Positions 9,620 to 19,547 are shown, numbered from the stretch's first letter. The stretch: 64,000 nucleotides of DNA from Pseudomonas marginalis (GCF_001645105.1 NZ_LKEG01000052.1:444970-508969), one strand, 5' to 3'. Program-made: numbers and translations. The notes: generated by a model from the sequence alone, not told the origin.

Positions 9620-10095
9620 GAGGATGTCCCTTCGGTGTCATTGCCGTCCTGGCAATCGAGGATTGCTGATCGTGAAGGGCCTGCGCCTGAAGCGGTATCG
9701 GCACGGTGCGCCTCAAACCGTGGCCGAGTTCGGTGTTGGCGGTGTGATGGGCTGAACAGGCTGAAATAGAGCCTTTTGCCAGGGCCGTCCGATCAGGCGA
9801 GGGGCATGACGATGCACGGCGGCTGTGCAATACTCGCCCGCCTCGCAACACCTGGAAAACGTCTGAACACAGGTCATGCTTTCTCGTAGAAAGTGCATTT
9901 GCCCAGACTAATCGCTGAATTTAGTCGTTTATAGAGTGAAAGGCCCCGCGTTCGGGTTTTTATACTGCATGCCCCACCGATCCTGCAGGACGGGCCTGTT
10001 TACCCCTCAGGCCCGATCAGAGTCGCCCCGGACCTATCGGTCTTACGGCGGCAAGTTCGGTGGTTCATCCAATAACAAGACGAGGTTGTACCCTT
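9620..10095. other. Divergent intergenic region between the toxin-like gene and proY
   Basis: These 476 bases hold no convincing gene. They should carry the promoters of both divergent genes. A 6-bp inverted repeat, ATTGCC-N5-GGCAAT, lies at 9640-9656, 21 bases upstream of the toxin-like gene's start codon, and could be an operator. A TATACT hexamer at 9961-9966 could be a -10 element for the permease, but no good -35 box precedes it. An A-rich Crc-type motif lies at 10071-10078. Confidence 0.4.
10071..10078 (+). promoter_or_regulatory. Crc/Hfq-type A-rich motif before proY
   Basis: AATAACAA fits the AAnAANAA pattern bound by Hfq/Crc in Pseudomonas. It lies just ahead of the GAGG ribosome site, 17 bases from the chosen ATG. 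This position would let catabolite repression block translation of the permease. Confidence 0.5.
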
Positions 10096-11505
10096 ATGCC
10101 AGTTGGCAACTCCCTGCCCCATGGCGAGACCGCTCAGGGCGGCCCGCTCAAACGCGAATTGGGCGAACGGCATATCCGCCTGATGGCCCTCGGCGCCTGT
10201 ATCGGTGTCGGCCTGTTCCTGGGTTCGGCCAAGGCCATTGAAATGGCCGGCCCGGCGATCATGCTGTCCTACATCATCGGCGGTCTGGCGATCCTGGTGA
10301 TCATGCGCGCCCTCGGCGAGATGGCCGTGCACAATCCGGTCGCCGGCTCCTTCAGCCGCTATGCACAAGACTACCTGGGCCCGTTGGCGGGCTTTCTGAC
10401 CGGCTGGAATTATTGGTTCCTGTGGCTGGTGACTTGCGTGGCGGAAATCACTGCCGTCGCGGTGTACATGGGCGTCTGGTTCCCCGACACGCCGCGTTGG
10501 ATCTGGGCCCTGGCGGCCCTGATCAGCATGGGCACCATCAACCTCATCGCGGTCAAGGCGTTCGGCGAGTTCGAGTTCTGGTTCGCACTGATCAAGATCG
10601 TCACCATCATTGCCATGGTGATCGGCGGTGTCGGCATCATTGCGTTCGGTTTCGGCAATGACGGCGTGGCATTGGGCATTTCTAACCTGTGGGCCCACGG
10701 CGGCTTCATGCCCAACGGCGTGACAGGCGTACTGATGTCGCTGCAAATGGTGATGTTCGCCTACCTGGGCGTGGAGATGATCGGCCTCACCGCCGGTGAA
10801 GCGAAGAACCCGCAGAAGACCATCCCCAGCGCCATCGGCTCGGTGTTCTGGCGCATTCTGTTGTTCTACGTCGGCGCGCTGTTTGTGATTTTGTCGATCT
10901 ACCCGTGGAACGAAATCGGCACCCAGGGCAGCCCCTTTGTGATGACCTTCGAACGCTTGGGCATCAAGACGGCGGCCGGCATCATCAACTTCGTGGTGAT
11001 CACGGCGGCACTGTCCTCGTGCAACGGCGGCATCTTCAGTACCGGGCGCATGCTTTACAGCCTGGCGCAGAACGGCCAGGCCCCGGCCACCTTCGGCACC
11101 ACCTCCAGCAATGGCGTGCCGCGCAAGGCCCTGCTGTTATCGATCTTTGCCTTGCTGTTGGGCGTGCTGCTCAACTATCTGGTGCCGGAGAAGGTCTTCG
11201 TCTGGGTCACCTCCATTGCCACCTTCGGCGCGATCTGGACCTGGGCGATGATCCTGCTGGCCCAGCTCAGGTTCCGTCGTGGCTTGAGCCCGGCCGAACG
11301 TGACGGGCTCAAGTACCGCATGTGGCTGTACCCGCTCAGTTCCTACCTGGCCCTGGCGTTCCTGGTGCTGGTGGTGGGCCTGATGGCGTACTTCCCCGAT
11401 ACGCGCGTGGCGCTCTATGTCGGGCCGGCGTTCCTGGTAATGCTGACGGTGCTGTTCTACGTGTTCAAGTTGCAGCCGACGCAAGCCACCATGCCCGCCC
11501 GATAG
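10096..11505 (+). CDS. proY: AAT-family amino acid permease, ProY-like
   Basis: This 469-residue inner-membrane amino acid:proton symporter belongs to the AAT/APC family. It has about twelve hydrophobic helices and the family signatures GVGLFLGSA, AGPAIMLSYIIGG and GRMLYSLAQNGQAP. It matches remembered E. coli ProY along most of its length (for example MRALGEMAVHNP and VMSLQMVMFAY-type segments). The substrate is probably proline, though pseudomonad relatives may carry histidine. The start is placed at ATG 10096, which follows a GAGG site and matches the family N-terminus. The frame is open further upstream to 10060, but that extension does not look coding. No catabolic genes adjoin it. Confidence 0.8.
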   Translation: MPVGNSLPHGETAQGGPLKRELGERHIRLMALGACIGVGLFLGSAKAIEMAGPAIMLSYIIGGLAILVIMRALGEMAVHNPVAGSFSRYAQDYLGPLAGFLTGWNYWFLWLVTCVAEITAVAVYMGVWFPDTPRWIWALAALISMGTINLIAVKAFGEFEFWFALIKIVTIIAMVIGGVGIIAFGFGNDGVALGISNLWAHGGFMPNGVTGVLMSLQMVMFAYLGVEMIGLTAGEAKNPQKTIPSAIGSVFWRILLFYVGALFVILSIYPWNEIGTQGSPFVMTFERLGIKTAAGIINFVVITAALSSCNGGIFSTGRMLYSLAQNGQAPATFGTTSSNGVPRKALLLSIFALLLGVLLNYLVPEKVFVWVTSIATFGAIWTWAMILLAQLRFRRGLSPAERDGLKYRMWLYPLSSYLALAFLVLVVGLMAYFPDTRVALYVGPAFLVMLTVLFYVFKLQPTQATMPAR

Positions 11506-11523
11506 GCCCTATCGCCGGAGCGG

Positions 11524-14500
11524 TCAGTGGACCCTTTGGGCCAACTGCGCCGCTTCGGTCAATTGCCGGACCAGGCGGTATTGCTCCAGTTTTTCCCGCT
11601 CTATCAGTGACTGGCGTCGTTCCAGGTATTCGTCGGAGCGCTTGTTCTGCACCTGCTGATCCAGTTCCTGCTGCTTGAGCTTGGATGCATCCCGCACCGT
11701 CAGGAACGGCTCCGGATAGCTGAGTGCCAGGTATTCGATCCAGAATTCGCGCTCCAGTATCGAGTCCTGTAACGCCGGTGTGCTGCGCAAGGCATTCAGG
11801 TGGTCGCGGGCTTCCTGCACGTGCTGTTCGGTCACGCGCTCGTCAATGGCATACAGCATCTGTTCGGGGTGCACCGGCAGGCTGAATTCTTCGGTGAGCC
11901 TGACCCTGAAAAACAGCGTGACTTCGGCCGCATCCAGCGGTTCTTCCGGCGTTTCCAGGCGAGCGATGAGGTCCTCGGAAAACTGGTCGAGCTGTTCGAT
12001 CAAGTAACTGCCTCGCGCCAGCACCAGCAAGTCCTTGTCCACTTGATGGCTTCCCTGTTGAGACTTGGCCTGGTGCGCCCGGTGCATGAGCTCCATGTTG
12101 CTGAACGTCAAAATCGCGCCGTCACCGCAGGTGCCTGCGGCGTAAGTGTTGAGGAAGATTGTCTCGCACAGGTGGTTCGAGTTGCCCATGGCAATCAACA
12201 GCGTCCACACCCGCTGAGTCAGGCCGGCCCTGATCCGCCCGCCCTGTCGATAATCGTATGACTGGGTCAAGTCCCTCAGCACCCTGAAGGTGTCGTCGGG
12301 GCTTGCCCCTTCGTGCTCGCGCAAGGCGTCCCAGAGAAATCGCAGACTCTCATGTTTATTGGCGTGTACGCCCGACAGCCAGTGATTGAAGTCCTTGGAC
12401 GGACCCGGCAGGTGCACGATTCCGGGCCTCGCGCCGCGCAGGTTGACCCGGGTTTCGGCGCTGTACCGGGCGAGCCGCTGGCGTGTCTCGAGGGTCAGTG
12501 GGTTGTCATGCAACAGCGTACGCCGTTGACGTTCCAGGGCCTGTGGGCTGCTGAAGAGGCTCTCGGGAAGGGTGGTGATGTGGTTCTCCTCCAGGTGCAA
12601 CAGGCTGAGGTTGGGCAATGCCCACGCGCTGTGTGGCCATTGAGTCAAGCCGGTGTTGCGCAGGTTCAAAGTTTGCAGCTCGGTCAGTGCGGCGAAGTCC
12701 GGAACCACCCCCAGCGGGTTATCGCTCATGTTCAGCTCGCGCAGATTGACCAGCCTGCTCAGGCGTTCGGCGGAGGCGGCTGTCAGCACGATACGGTTGT
12801 CTGCCAGGTCCAGGTGGGTGAGGTGGGCCATATCGCTGATTGCGCTGGGCAGTTCGTTCAGGTCACAGTCGATTTTCAACGCGCGCAGCTGGCTGAAATG
12901 GCGCAGGAAGGCATCCCCTTGGACGGGGAAAATATCGCCTGCGAGGTGCAGGTATTCGATGTGTTCGAACGTGCGCGAATCGATGCTCAGGGTCGGCAAT
13001 GTATCGATGGCGTCCAGTTGCAGGGTCAACGAGGACAGGTGAAATAACCCGAAAATGAAGCGCTGAGGGTTTTCCCGTCGGGCGGCTTCGCACAGGCGTA
13101 GGGCAAGTGCGCGTCGTGTTGTGAGGTTGCTCCAGGATTGCCGGTCACTGTCGCTATCACTGTCGCTTTCCAGGTTGTCATCTTGGCTGTAGGTCGCATC
13201 GGACCAGCGTTGCAGCTCGGTCGGCAATGCTTGGATTTCGGCCTGGCGCCGATCCAGTTCAATCAGCGCAGCGGGTTCGCTGAGGTTCAGTGAACGAATG
13301 AAGCGCCGAGCGTCGTCGTTGGAAAAACGCGGGTAGACCTGCTGGACCCTGGACATCAGGTCGGGCGGGCGATTACCGCCGAAGGGCCACAGCCCACTCC
13401 ACAGCGGGTAGGCCAGGAACGTTCGATTCACGCCCAGCGGCGGCACCATCCAGGGTTGCACGTGAGGCAGGTCCAGCAGACGTTTGATTTCGACCCGGCG
13501 CCCCAGGGCAAGGGCGGCGATTTGTTCGCGTAAGTCAGCAATACCCGGTTCGCCCACGCCCCCCAGCGCGGCTTTTTCGCTGTCGGACAGTGTCTTGACG
13601 ATGACGTCCAGCAGCGCGGGCGATGGGGCACCCAGGTGTGCGCCGTCCGCCGTGTAACCTTGATAGCCGCGTTGGGTGCGAGCGAGTACCCGGCGTACCG
13701 AACCGTCCAAGTGCCCGGCGCTTTCCAGCAGGCGCCCGCGCGAGTCACCTTCGTGGATATCGATACGCAGCCCCTTAGGCCAAGTGGGCAGGGATTTGAG
13801 CAGGTGCAGGGTAATTTTGTCGCTGTCGGGGTGAGTCCAGGCGCTCAGGTAAAGCCCTTCATAAGCCCGGTTCAAGCGCAGGTCATGGCTGGACAGGCGC
13901 ACCTGTTCGGCAAGCCGCAGGCTCACTTGGTGCTTGTCGCGAAGTTGCCTGAGTTCACGCGGGCTGGCGTGTTCGAGTATGGCCTTGACCAGCGGGGTGG
14001 GTAGTTCCGGGAACTTGGCTTTTAAGCGTTTATCGCGCAGGTTGCCGGTGGTCTCGCTCTGGGCGTAGAGCGAATTGAAGATGTCGGCTTTTTCGCGTTG
14101 GGCAAATTCGACGATTTTCTTAACCAGCTTGAACAGGCGTTCGTCGTGGGACGCGGGTAATTCACCGAGCAGGCCTTGGGTGATGGCGTCGTTTTGACTC
14201 AGCACTTCCAGCAGTTTGGCGTCTTTGTAATCGTGCTCGGTGACCTTCACGGCTTGGGCATCGGGTGCCTGACTGACCGGGTATTGTTGCAGCACCCGGT
14301 TCTGGCGATCGACGATCTGCAGCACGTGGCTCGATGGCCAGTCCGGCAGGCTCGATATCACCAACATCTGCAAGTGCGGCTGGGCGCTGCGCGAGGTCGG
14401 CTCGGCGCGCATGGCCTCGATGAACCGGTGGATTTCCTGTTCGATCTTCAAGCGTTTGCAGGTGTCTGCCAGCAGCGGCGGTACGGCGCGACCATTGCGG

Positions 14501-17500
14501 TGGACTTGGCGCAACAGCGGCGCGGAGGTGTCGGTCAGGGCCAGGATTTTAGCGGCCATGTCCCGTGTGAAGGCGTACGCGTGGTTACCCAGCCGATAGA
14601 GCAGGCGATGGTCGTCCCAGGTCATCGGGTTTTCGCTCGACAGGCGCCAGGTGCCTTCGCCGTTGTGTTCAAGGGTGGGGGTATCGACGCCGATTTTCGT
14701 CGGGTGGTGCAGCCGCCATTTGAGGCGCTTTTTGTCGAAGGCAATCCGGTAGAGCGCATCCAGCAACGGCAGGTAGTGGCGCCCGTCGAGTACGAAAATG
14801 CCGTTGGCGGTGGGCGCCAGGTCCGGTGGCAGGTCCAGGCGTTGTTCGTATTGCACCAGCGAGCCGTTGACCAGGCTGACAAACCCTTCGGTATTGCGCT
14901 GGTTGCTCATGTAATCCCCCAGCGTGTTACGCAGGCCTTGGCTATCGCTGGCGCTGTTCATACCCAGCAGCTGGCGTTCATGGGGTTGCAGCACCGAACC
15001 GATGGCCAGGTAGAAACTCTCGTTGTCGGGAGCTACCGGAATCGTTCCGCCGTTCCGCAGGTCGGACGCTTCATAGCGCCCACGGCCGTAATGGCGCAGT
15101 TCCACGGTCGGGTCGTCCGAGCCGCTGGACAGGTAAGGGGTGGCGATGTCACCGGCGACCACTTCGGTGATCACGAAAGGCCGTTTAAGCGTGTTGCGCA
15201 CCAAGGCCGAGGCAAACTCCCGGGCCCATTGGTCAATGTCGTCATTGTGCGCGCGTGGGTGGTACAGCCCGTCTATGGCGGCGTCGATACGCAGCGCCGT
15301 GCGGTGGTGATCCAACCATTCGGCAAACGCCGTCGGCAAGGTGCCGGCGTCAAGAAAAGCCTGATGCTGGCGTGGCGTGAGTGGGTTAGCCGTGAGCAGT
15401 TGCTCAAGGTGGGCGGGCGACAGCGGCCGGTTCAGGTCGCGCATTTTTTTCAGCAGCGGCGTGACGGCCACCAAGGGAGGCGACGCCCTGAACGGCAAGA
15501 ACCGTCGCACATCGGCGTGAGGAAGTCGCTCGCCCTTTTCGTAACCCGAAAAGTCGACCACGGCACTGAACAGCGTCATCCGCTCCTGCCGAGCGAGGGC
15601 CACGACCTGCTCACGAATGGCGACGACCCGTTGGTCCGGCGAACGGTTGTGGCGGGTTTCCTGGCCCAGGGTCGAACCACTGGGTTGCAGCTGGAGGATG
15701 AGTAACAGCAACGTGTCGGCGGAACCGGGCGATACCCGCTGGCCATCGGTGGCCAGGTAGCTGCCGTCCTCACGACGCGTCAGGCTGATCAGGTGAGGCT
15801 TGGTCGGCGCGTGTTCAGGTTTGCTATAAATTTCAATCACTTCGCCGGCTTCCTCACGGATGCTCAACAGGGCGTCGACCGGCCAGCCCGCCAATTGCGT
15901 CAGCAGGCAAAACACCGTGCTGTCGCCGTGCGGGGGCATGTACCCCGGCTGGTCGAAGTGGTCGATGATTTGTTGGATAACCCGGTCGGCTTGCAGGCGC
16001 CTGACCCCTTCGATCAGGTTCAGCGGTGCGCTGTGTCCGGCCCAGACCCGGTCCAGGGTGGCGCGCGGTGTCGCGGTGCTCTTGAGCATGTGCTCCAGGT
16101 CGGCCACGGGGGCATGGGAAGAGCCGTTGGGCAGCATGCGCTGCAGCAAACTGATGTCGGACAGCGTGTGGGCGTTATGCAGGTCGAACTTCCAGGCCTG
16201 CCAGGCGGGTTCGAAAATGATCGGTGGGTTATAGGTGTCAGCGTTTGCGTGTTTGAGCACGTAACGCATGCTCTGCGAGTCGTGCCGCACTTCCACCACC
16301 AGTGCCTGGTCGTCGTGGCGCAGTTTGACGTAGCGTTTGCCCTTGACGGAAAAGACCCCCAGGGCGTCCGCGGTTTTGCCGTTAAGCAGGGCCTGGTTGG
16401 CCACCGCGTACGGTTGCGCGTCGGGTTTCCAGAGTGCTTCGACGCCGTCCGGGCGCGTGACTTTGCGTGGGTTGCCCAGCCGGTTCAGGTAGTCGAGCAT
16501 GCGCTGGCGGTGCAGCCTGCCGGCAGTGGAGATCAGTCGGCCGCTGACGGCCAGGTCGGCGACATCCGCCATGGCGCTGGCGAAACCACTTGCATCACCA
16601 TGGAGCGCTTCACTCAGGCCTTGGCCGACGCTGTAGGTCAGGCTGCCCATGACGGCCAGTTGCATCACGCGGTTCAGCCCGGTCACGCCGCCGGGCAGTG
16701 GTGTCAGCAGCAGTTGCAGGACTTCGCCGGCAATCGCGGCCACGGCGTCCGTGAGGGCCTGCCAGTCGGCTTCGGAGCGCGGGGTCGCCAGGGTGTCCAG
16801 GTCGGCCTGGAAGCGTTGAATCTGCTGGTGAGTGAACGCTTCGACCAGCGTCAACGGGCGATCCGGGCGCATGGCTGTCGAGAAGCGCACGCTGTCGAGG
16901 GTCCGCTGCGGGAAGGCTTTGTGAAAACCGTCATACAGCAATCCAGTCAGCCAATTCATGTCCTTGGGACGCGGCTCTTGGCGCAGCAGCGATTTAAAGG
17001 TCGCCAGGCCAATCAGCGGCAGTTGTCGCGAAAACCAACCCAAGTCCTGTTGCTGGTGGCTGGCGTTGAGTTGCTCGCGCCAGGCGTTTTCGGCCGCCTG
17101 CGCGTCAACGTGATAGCGCAGCGCGCCGCCTGGGCGAAAAGGGAAATACGACAACACCCCGAGGCTGGCCACATTGATCAGCAGTAAGGGGATGGGCATT
17201 GCGGTGTGCCAGGCGGTGTGCGGCTTGGGGAGGATGGGCGTGCGACTGGACGTCAGGCTCAGCATGTCGAAAGGCGGTTGCGGGCCATCGCCGTTGAGGG
17301 CGGCGTGCAGCGTGTCATACATCGGGCGGGTCAAGCCGGTGACGGCGCGGTTGCGCCAGGCGTCGAGCAAGTCGAACAGCAGCAGCGCCTTGGAGGAGGC
17401 CTTGATCAGGTTTCGCAGCGTGCCGTCGCTGCTTAACGTCGGGTTGATGAGCGCCCGCAATCGCCCCCCCAGGTTCAGCTTGCGGGCTACGGCGATGAAG

Positions 17501-18036
17501 TCTTTGACCGGCAGGCTCCGGTCGTCGTTGCCGCCGATGATTTCACTGGCTTCTGCCAGGCTATAACCCGAGGCCTGAATGATCGAGCTGGTGAACCCGA
17601 AGTTCAGGCAGGCGGCTTCCCACAGGGTCATGCTTTTGGTGTGCTCGATGTACTGCCATTCATCCAGGGCGCGGCGAGGGCGATACGGCGGTTCGGTGAC
17701 GCGGGGCTCCCAGGGAAAGGGTTGTTCGCGTTTTTCCAGGTAGGTGGTGTAGAGGCGGTAGTTTTCCGGATCACGCCCGCCGATCTTCTCGCGCAGCTCA
17801 GCCAAGCCCTCGACTTTGAAGGCCTGGATCAGGCGGTTTTTTTCGGCTTCGACGGCGTTGACGGCAGCCAGGGCTTCGCGTTGCAGCTGGAGGTAACGGG
17901 TTTGCTCTGGCGGCGTCAGGCCTTGCATGGCCTGCGCGACAGTGTGCTGAATCAGTTCGAGGGATTGTTGCCGGGCCCAGGCTGTGTTGGATTGCAGGTT
18001 GCCGGATAAGCCGTTGAGCAGTTGGTGGGTGGGCAT
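11524..18036 (-). CDS. Leucine-rich-repeat NEL-type E3 ubiquitin ligase, giant toxin-like effector
   Basis: The 2170-residue protein has a long helical N-terminal region with a hydrophobic, glycine-rich segment around residues 445-500. At least six leucine-rich repeats follow at about 1690-1850 (LTHLDLADN, LRELNMSDN, LQTLNLRNT, LSLLHLEEN). Next comes a NEL-like domain with TCGDGAILTFSNME, which fits the IpaH/SspH C-x-D-x(5-8)-N-M catalytic motif and makes Cys1970 the likely active-site cysteine. NEL enzymes transfer ubiquitin from host E2 to host targets; the repeats select the substrate and can inhibit the ligase. The bacterium has no ubiquitin, so a eukaryotic host or predator is the likely target. 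No type III secretion genes are in the window, so the delivery route is unknown. The start is ATG 18036 with AAGG about ten bases upstream. Confidence 0.8.
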   Translation of the reverse strand: MPTHQLLNGLSGNLQSNTAWARQQSLELIQHTVAQAMQGLTPPEQTRYLQLQREALAAVNAVEAEKNRLIQAFKVEGLAELREKIGGRDPENYRLYTTYLEKREQPFPWEPRVTEPPYRPRRALDEWQYIEHTKSMTLWEAACLNFGFTSSIIQASGYSLAEASEIIGGNDDRSLPVKDFIAVARKLNLGGRLRALINPTLSSDGTLRNLIKASSKALLLFDLLDAWRNRAVTGLTRPMYDTLHAALNGDGPQPPFDMLSLTSSRTPILPKPHTAWHTAMPIPLLLINVASLGVLSYFPFRPGGALRYHVDAQAAENAWREQLNASHQQQDLGWFSRQLPLIGLATFKSLLRQEPRPKDMNWLTGLLYDGFHKAFPQRTLDSVRFSTAMRPDRPLTLVEAFTHQQIQRFQADLDTLATPRSEADWQALTDAVAAIAGEVLQLLLTPLPGGVTGLNRVMQLAVMGSLTYSVGQGLSEALHGDASGFASAMADVADLAVSGRLISTAGRLHRQRMLDYLNRLGNPRKVTRPDGVEALWKPDAQPYAVANQALLNGKTADALGVFSVKGKRYVKLRHDDQALVVEVRHDSQSMRYVLKHANADTYNPPIIFEPAWQAWKFDLHNAHTLSDISLLQRMLPNGSSHAPVADLEHMLKSTATPRATLDRVWAGHSAPLNLIEGVRRLQADRVIQQIIDHFDQPGYMPPHGDSTVFCLLTQLAGWPVDALLSIREEAGEVIEIYSKPEHAPTKPHLISLTRREDGSYLATDGQRVSPGSADTLLLLILQLQPSGSTLGQETRHNRSPDQRVVAIREQVVALARQERMTLFSAVVDFSGYEKGERLPHADVRRFLPFRASPPLVAVTPLLKKMRDLNRPLSPAHLEQLLTANPLTPRQHQAFLDAGTLPTAFAEWLDHHRTALRIDAAIDGLYHPRAHNDDIDQWAREFASALVRNTLKRPFVITEVVAGDIATPYLSSGSDDPTVELRHYGRGRYEASDLRNGGTIPVAPDNESFYLAIGSVLQPHERQLLGMNSASDSQGLRNTLGDYMSNQRNTEGFVSLVNGSLVQYEQRLDLPPDLAPTANGIFVLDGRHYLPLLDALYRIAFDKKRLKWRLHHPTKIGVDTPTLEHNGEGTWRLSSENPMTWDDHRLLYRLGNHAYAFTRDMAAKILALTDTSAPLLRQVHRNGRAVPPLLADTCKRLKIEQEIHRFIEAMRAEPTSRSAQPHLQMLVISSLPDWPSSHVLQIVDRQNRVLQQYPVSQAPDAQAVKVTEHDYKDAKLLEVLSQNDAITQGLLGELPASHDERLFKLVKKIVEFAQREKADIFNSLYAQSETTGNLRDKRLKAKFPELPTPLVKAILEHASPRELRQLRDKHQVSLRLAEQVRLSSHDLRLNRAYEGLYLSAWTHPDSDKITLHLLKSLPTWPKGLRIDIHEGDSRGRLLESAGHLDGSVRRVLARTQRGYQGYTADGAHLGAPSPALLDVIVKTLSDSEKAALGGVGEPGIADLREQIAALALGRRVEIKRLLDLPHVQPWMVPPLGVNRTFLAYPLWSGLWPFGGNRPPDLMSRVQQVYPRFSNDDARRFIRSLNLSEPAALIELDRRQAEIQALPTELQRWSDATYSQDDNLESDSDSDSDRQSWSNLTTRRALALRLCEAARRENPQRFIFGLFHLSSLTLQLDAIDTLPTLSIDSRTFEHIEYLHLAGDIFPVQGDAFLRHFSQLRALKIDCDLNELPSAISDMAHLTHLDLADNRIVLTAASAERLSRLVNLRELNMSDNPLGVVPDFAALTELQTLNLRNTGLTQWPHSAWALPNLSLLHLEENHITTLPESLFSSPQALERQRRTLLHDNPLTLETRQRLARYSAETRVNLRGARPGIVHLPGPSKDFNHWLSGVHANKHESLRFLWDALREHEGASPDDTFRVLRDLTQSYDYRQGGRIRAGLTQRVWTLLIAMGNSNHLCETIFLNTYAAGTCGDGAILTFSNMELMHRAHQAKSQQGSHQVDKDLLVLARGSYLIEQLDQFSEDLIARLETPEEPLDAAEVTLFFRVRLTEEFSLPVHPEQMLYAIDERVTEQHVQEARDHLNALRSTPALQDSILEREFWIEYLALSYPEPFLTVRDASKLKQQELDQQVQNKRSDEYLERRQSLIEREKLEQYRLVRQLTEAAQLAQRVH

Positions 18037-18099
18037 GTGTTGGGGCCTTTCACAATGGGTGGAAGGCCAAGGGGACCATGGCGCCTTGGGCGCCTGGGG

Positions 18100-19233
18100 T
18101 TAACTATGTACCTGGGTTGCAGACTTCATGGGCGTGTTCAGGCGCTTGTTGAACTCCAGCCACGCGGCCAGCGTCGCCATCAGCGCTGCGCCGGCCAAGG
18201 CGGTGAAAACCTGCATGGTGAAGGTATCGCCAGCCAGGGCGTTGACCATGTCAGCCAGCGGCGCCAGCAACACGCCCAGGCAGAACACTTCCAGCGAATA
18301 GCGCCCCATCCGGCAGGTTTGCCGTGCCAGCCAGTTTTGCGTCCAGGCACGCCCCGGCAACAGTTTGGCGGTGACATAGGCCAGGGCCAGGAAGTGCAGC
18401 AAACGGACCGGCGACAGGTCGGTCTTGCTGATCGGGTAGAGCAACTCGCTGAGTGCGGAAGGCATCAGCGCGTCATGCACGTCGGGCCAGCGCCAGGCAA
18501 TCGTGATCACGCAGGCCACCAGCGAATAGACCGCTGCGGTGACGAACAGCGGCTGGCGTAGCAGGGGGCGATCATCCTGCGCCCGTGGCGTTTGCCCGTG
18601 AATGGCCGCCGCACCGCCCAGTATGAACAGGAACTGCCAGGTGACCGGGTTGAAGTACCACACACCGTCTGCGATCGCCGCCAGGTTCCAGCCCAGGTGC
18701 GGCGCCAGCAGGTACACCGCCATCGATACCGCGACCACCGCCCAGGTCTTGCGCAGGAGCAACGGCAGCACCAGCGGCAGGCCGGCCAGCAGCACGATAT
18801 ACAGCGGCAACGGGTCCATCAGGTTCGGCTTGAAGCGCAGCAGCAATTCATCCACCAGGGCTTGCTGCGGGTGTGTGACGAAATGCGTCAGGCCCATTTC
18901 CTCTACCAGGTCGCGGGTTTCCACATGGCTGTTGGCGAAGAACACGATACCCATCAGCATCGCCAGCAAAAAGATATGCACCACGTACAGCACCCACGTG
19001 CGCTGCAGGATCTTCAAGCAGGCCATCCAGTAGCCTTCGCGCTGCAGGACCTTGCCGTAGGCCAGCACGGAAGCGTAGCCGGCAAGAAACACGAAGACTT
19101 CAGCCGCGTCGCTGAAGCCGATATTGCGCAGGGTAATCTGGCCAAGGGGATTGTGGGGGACGTGATCCCAGAAAATGAAGATCAACGCCAGGCCCCGAAA
19201 AAAATCGATGCGCGGGTCGCGTCCGTTCAGCAT
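18100..19233 (-). CDS. opgC: OpgC-family membrane acyltransferase-like protein
   Basis: This 377-residue polytopic membrane protein begins MLNGRDPRIDFFRGLAL, the classic OpgC N-terminus, followed by about ten helices. OpgC proteins add succinyl groups to osmoregulated periplasmic glucans; related proteins in pseudomonads are annotated only as OpgC-domain proteins. Start ATG 19233 was chosen because family members begin just before the RDPRIDFFRG motif; the frame is open upstream to 19293. The opgG/opgH glucan synthesis genes are not adjacent. The NEL gene follows on the same strand after 63 bases. Confidence 0.75.
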   Translation of the reverse strand: MLNGRDPRIDFFRGLALIFIFWDHVPHNPLGQITLRNIGFSDAAEVFVFLAGYASVLAYGKVLQREGYWMACLKILQRTWVLYVVHIFLLAMLMGIVFFANSHVETRDLVEEMGLTHFVTHPQQALVDELLLRFKPNLMDPLPLYIVLLAGLPLVLPLLLRKTWAVVAVSMAVYLLAPHLGWNLAAIADGVWYFNPVTWQFLFILGGAAAIHGQTPRAQDDRPLLRQPLFVTAAVYSLVACVITIAWRWPDVHDALMPSALSELLYPISKTDLSPVRLLHFLALAYVTAKLLPGRAWTQNWLARQTCRMGRYSLEVFCLGVLLAPLADMVNALAGDTFTMQVFTALAGAALMATLAAWLEFNKRLNTPMKSATQVHS

Positions 19234-19448
19234 GGCAGCGGGCTCTTGAACAAATAGTTTAGTAATGACAGGCGCGTGGCAGGGATGTCGCACGCCGCAC
19301 GTCGGGCGGGCGCAGGTTGGCGGTATTTGTAAGCAATTGCAAAGCCGGGATATTACTGAATGTCTCTAGATATCCATGATCACTCACGCAGCGTGGTAGC
19401 CGGCGAATACGCCATGGGCGCTGCCGGCTTGCACGCAATACGAGCGGC

Positions 19449-19547
19449 CTAGAAAGCATCCATCAGCAGTACACGGCAGGGCTTTGCCTGGTACTCATTG
19501 ATTTTCGGTACCGGCTTGATGAAACCTTCGGCGATGACGTTCAACAC
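19449..19547 (-). CDS. Possible 32-codon gene or truncated monooxygenase remnant
   Basis: A GTG-initiated frame of 32 residues starts twelve bases after the stop of the glutamate-synthase-like gene, with GGGAG well placed in between. The product begins MLNVIAEGFIKP and ends RVLLMDAF. The first twelve residues resemble the N-terminus of small antibiotic-biosynthesis (quinol) monooxygenases, which are about 95 residues long. The frame stops long before that length and its remainder is not recognised. It is either a genuine small protein co-transcribed with its upstream neighbour or the stub of a deleted gene. The ribosome site and tight spacing argue for translation. Confidence 0.4.
   Translation of the reverse strand: MLNVIAEGFIKPVPKINEYQAKPCRVLLMDAF

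Noticed and set aside
9931..9966. Sigma-70 promoter for proY around TATACT at 9961
   Set aside because: The -10 hexamer is fair but the 17-base-spaced -35 position reads GAAAGG, so the promoter cannot be supported.
10060..10095. Upstream extension of the permease start
   Set aside because: The extra 12 residues cover the ribosome site and the Crc-type motif, and AAT permeases do not begin this way.
14176..15705. 509-codon plus-strand frame inside the NEL ligase gene
   Set aside because: Antisense shadow of a gene whose repeats and catalytic motif are clear; low-complexity Gly/Gln/Val content.
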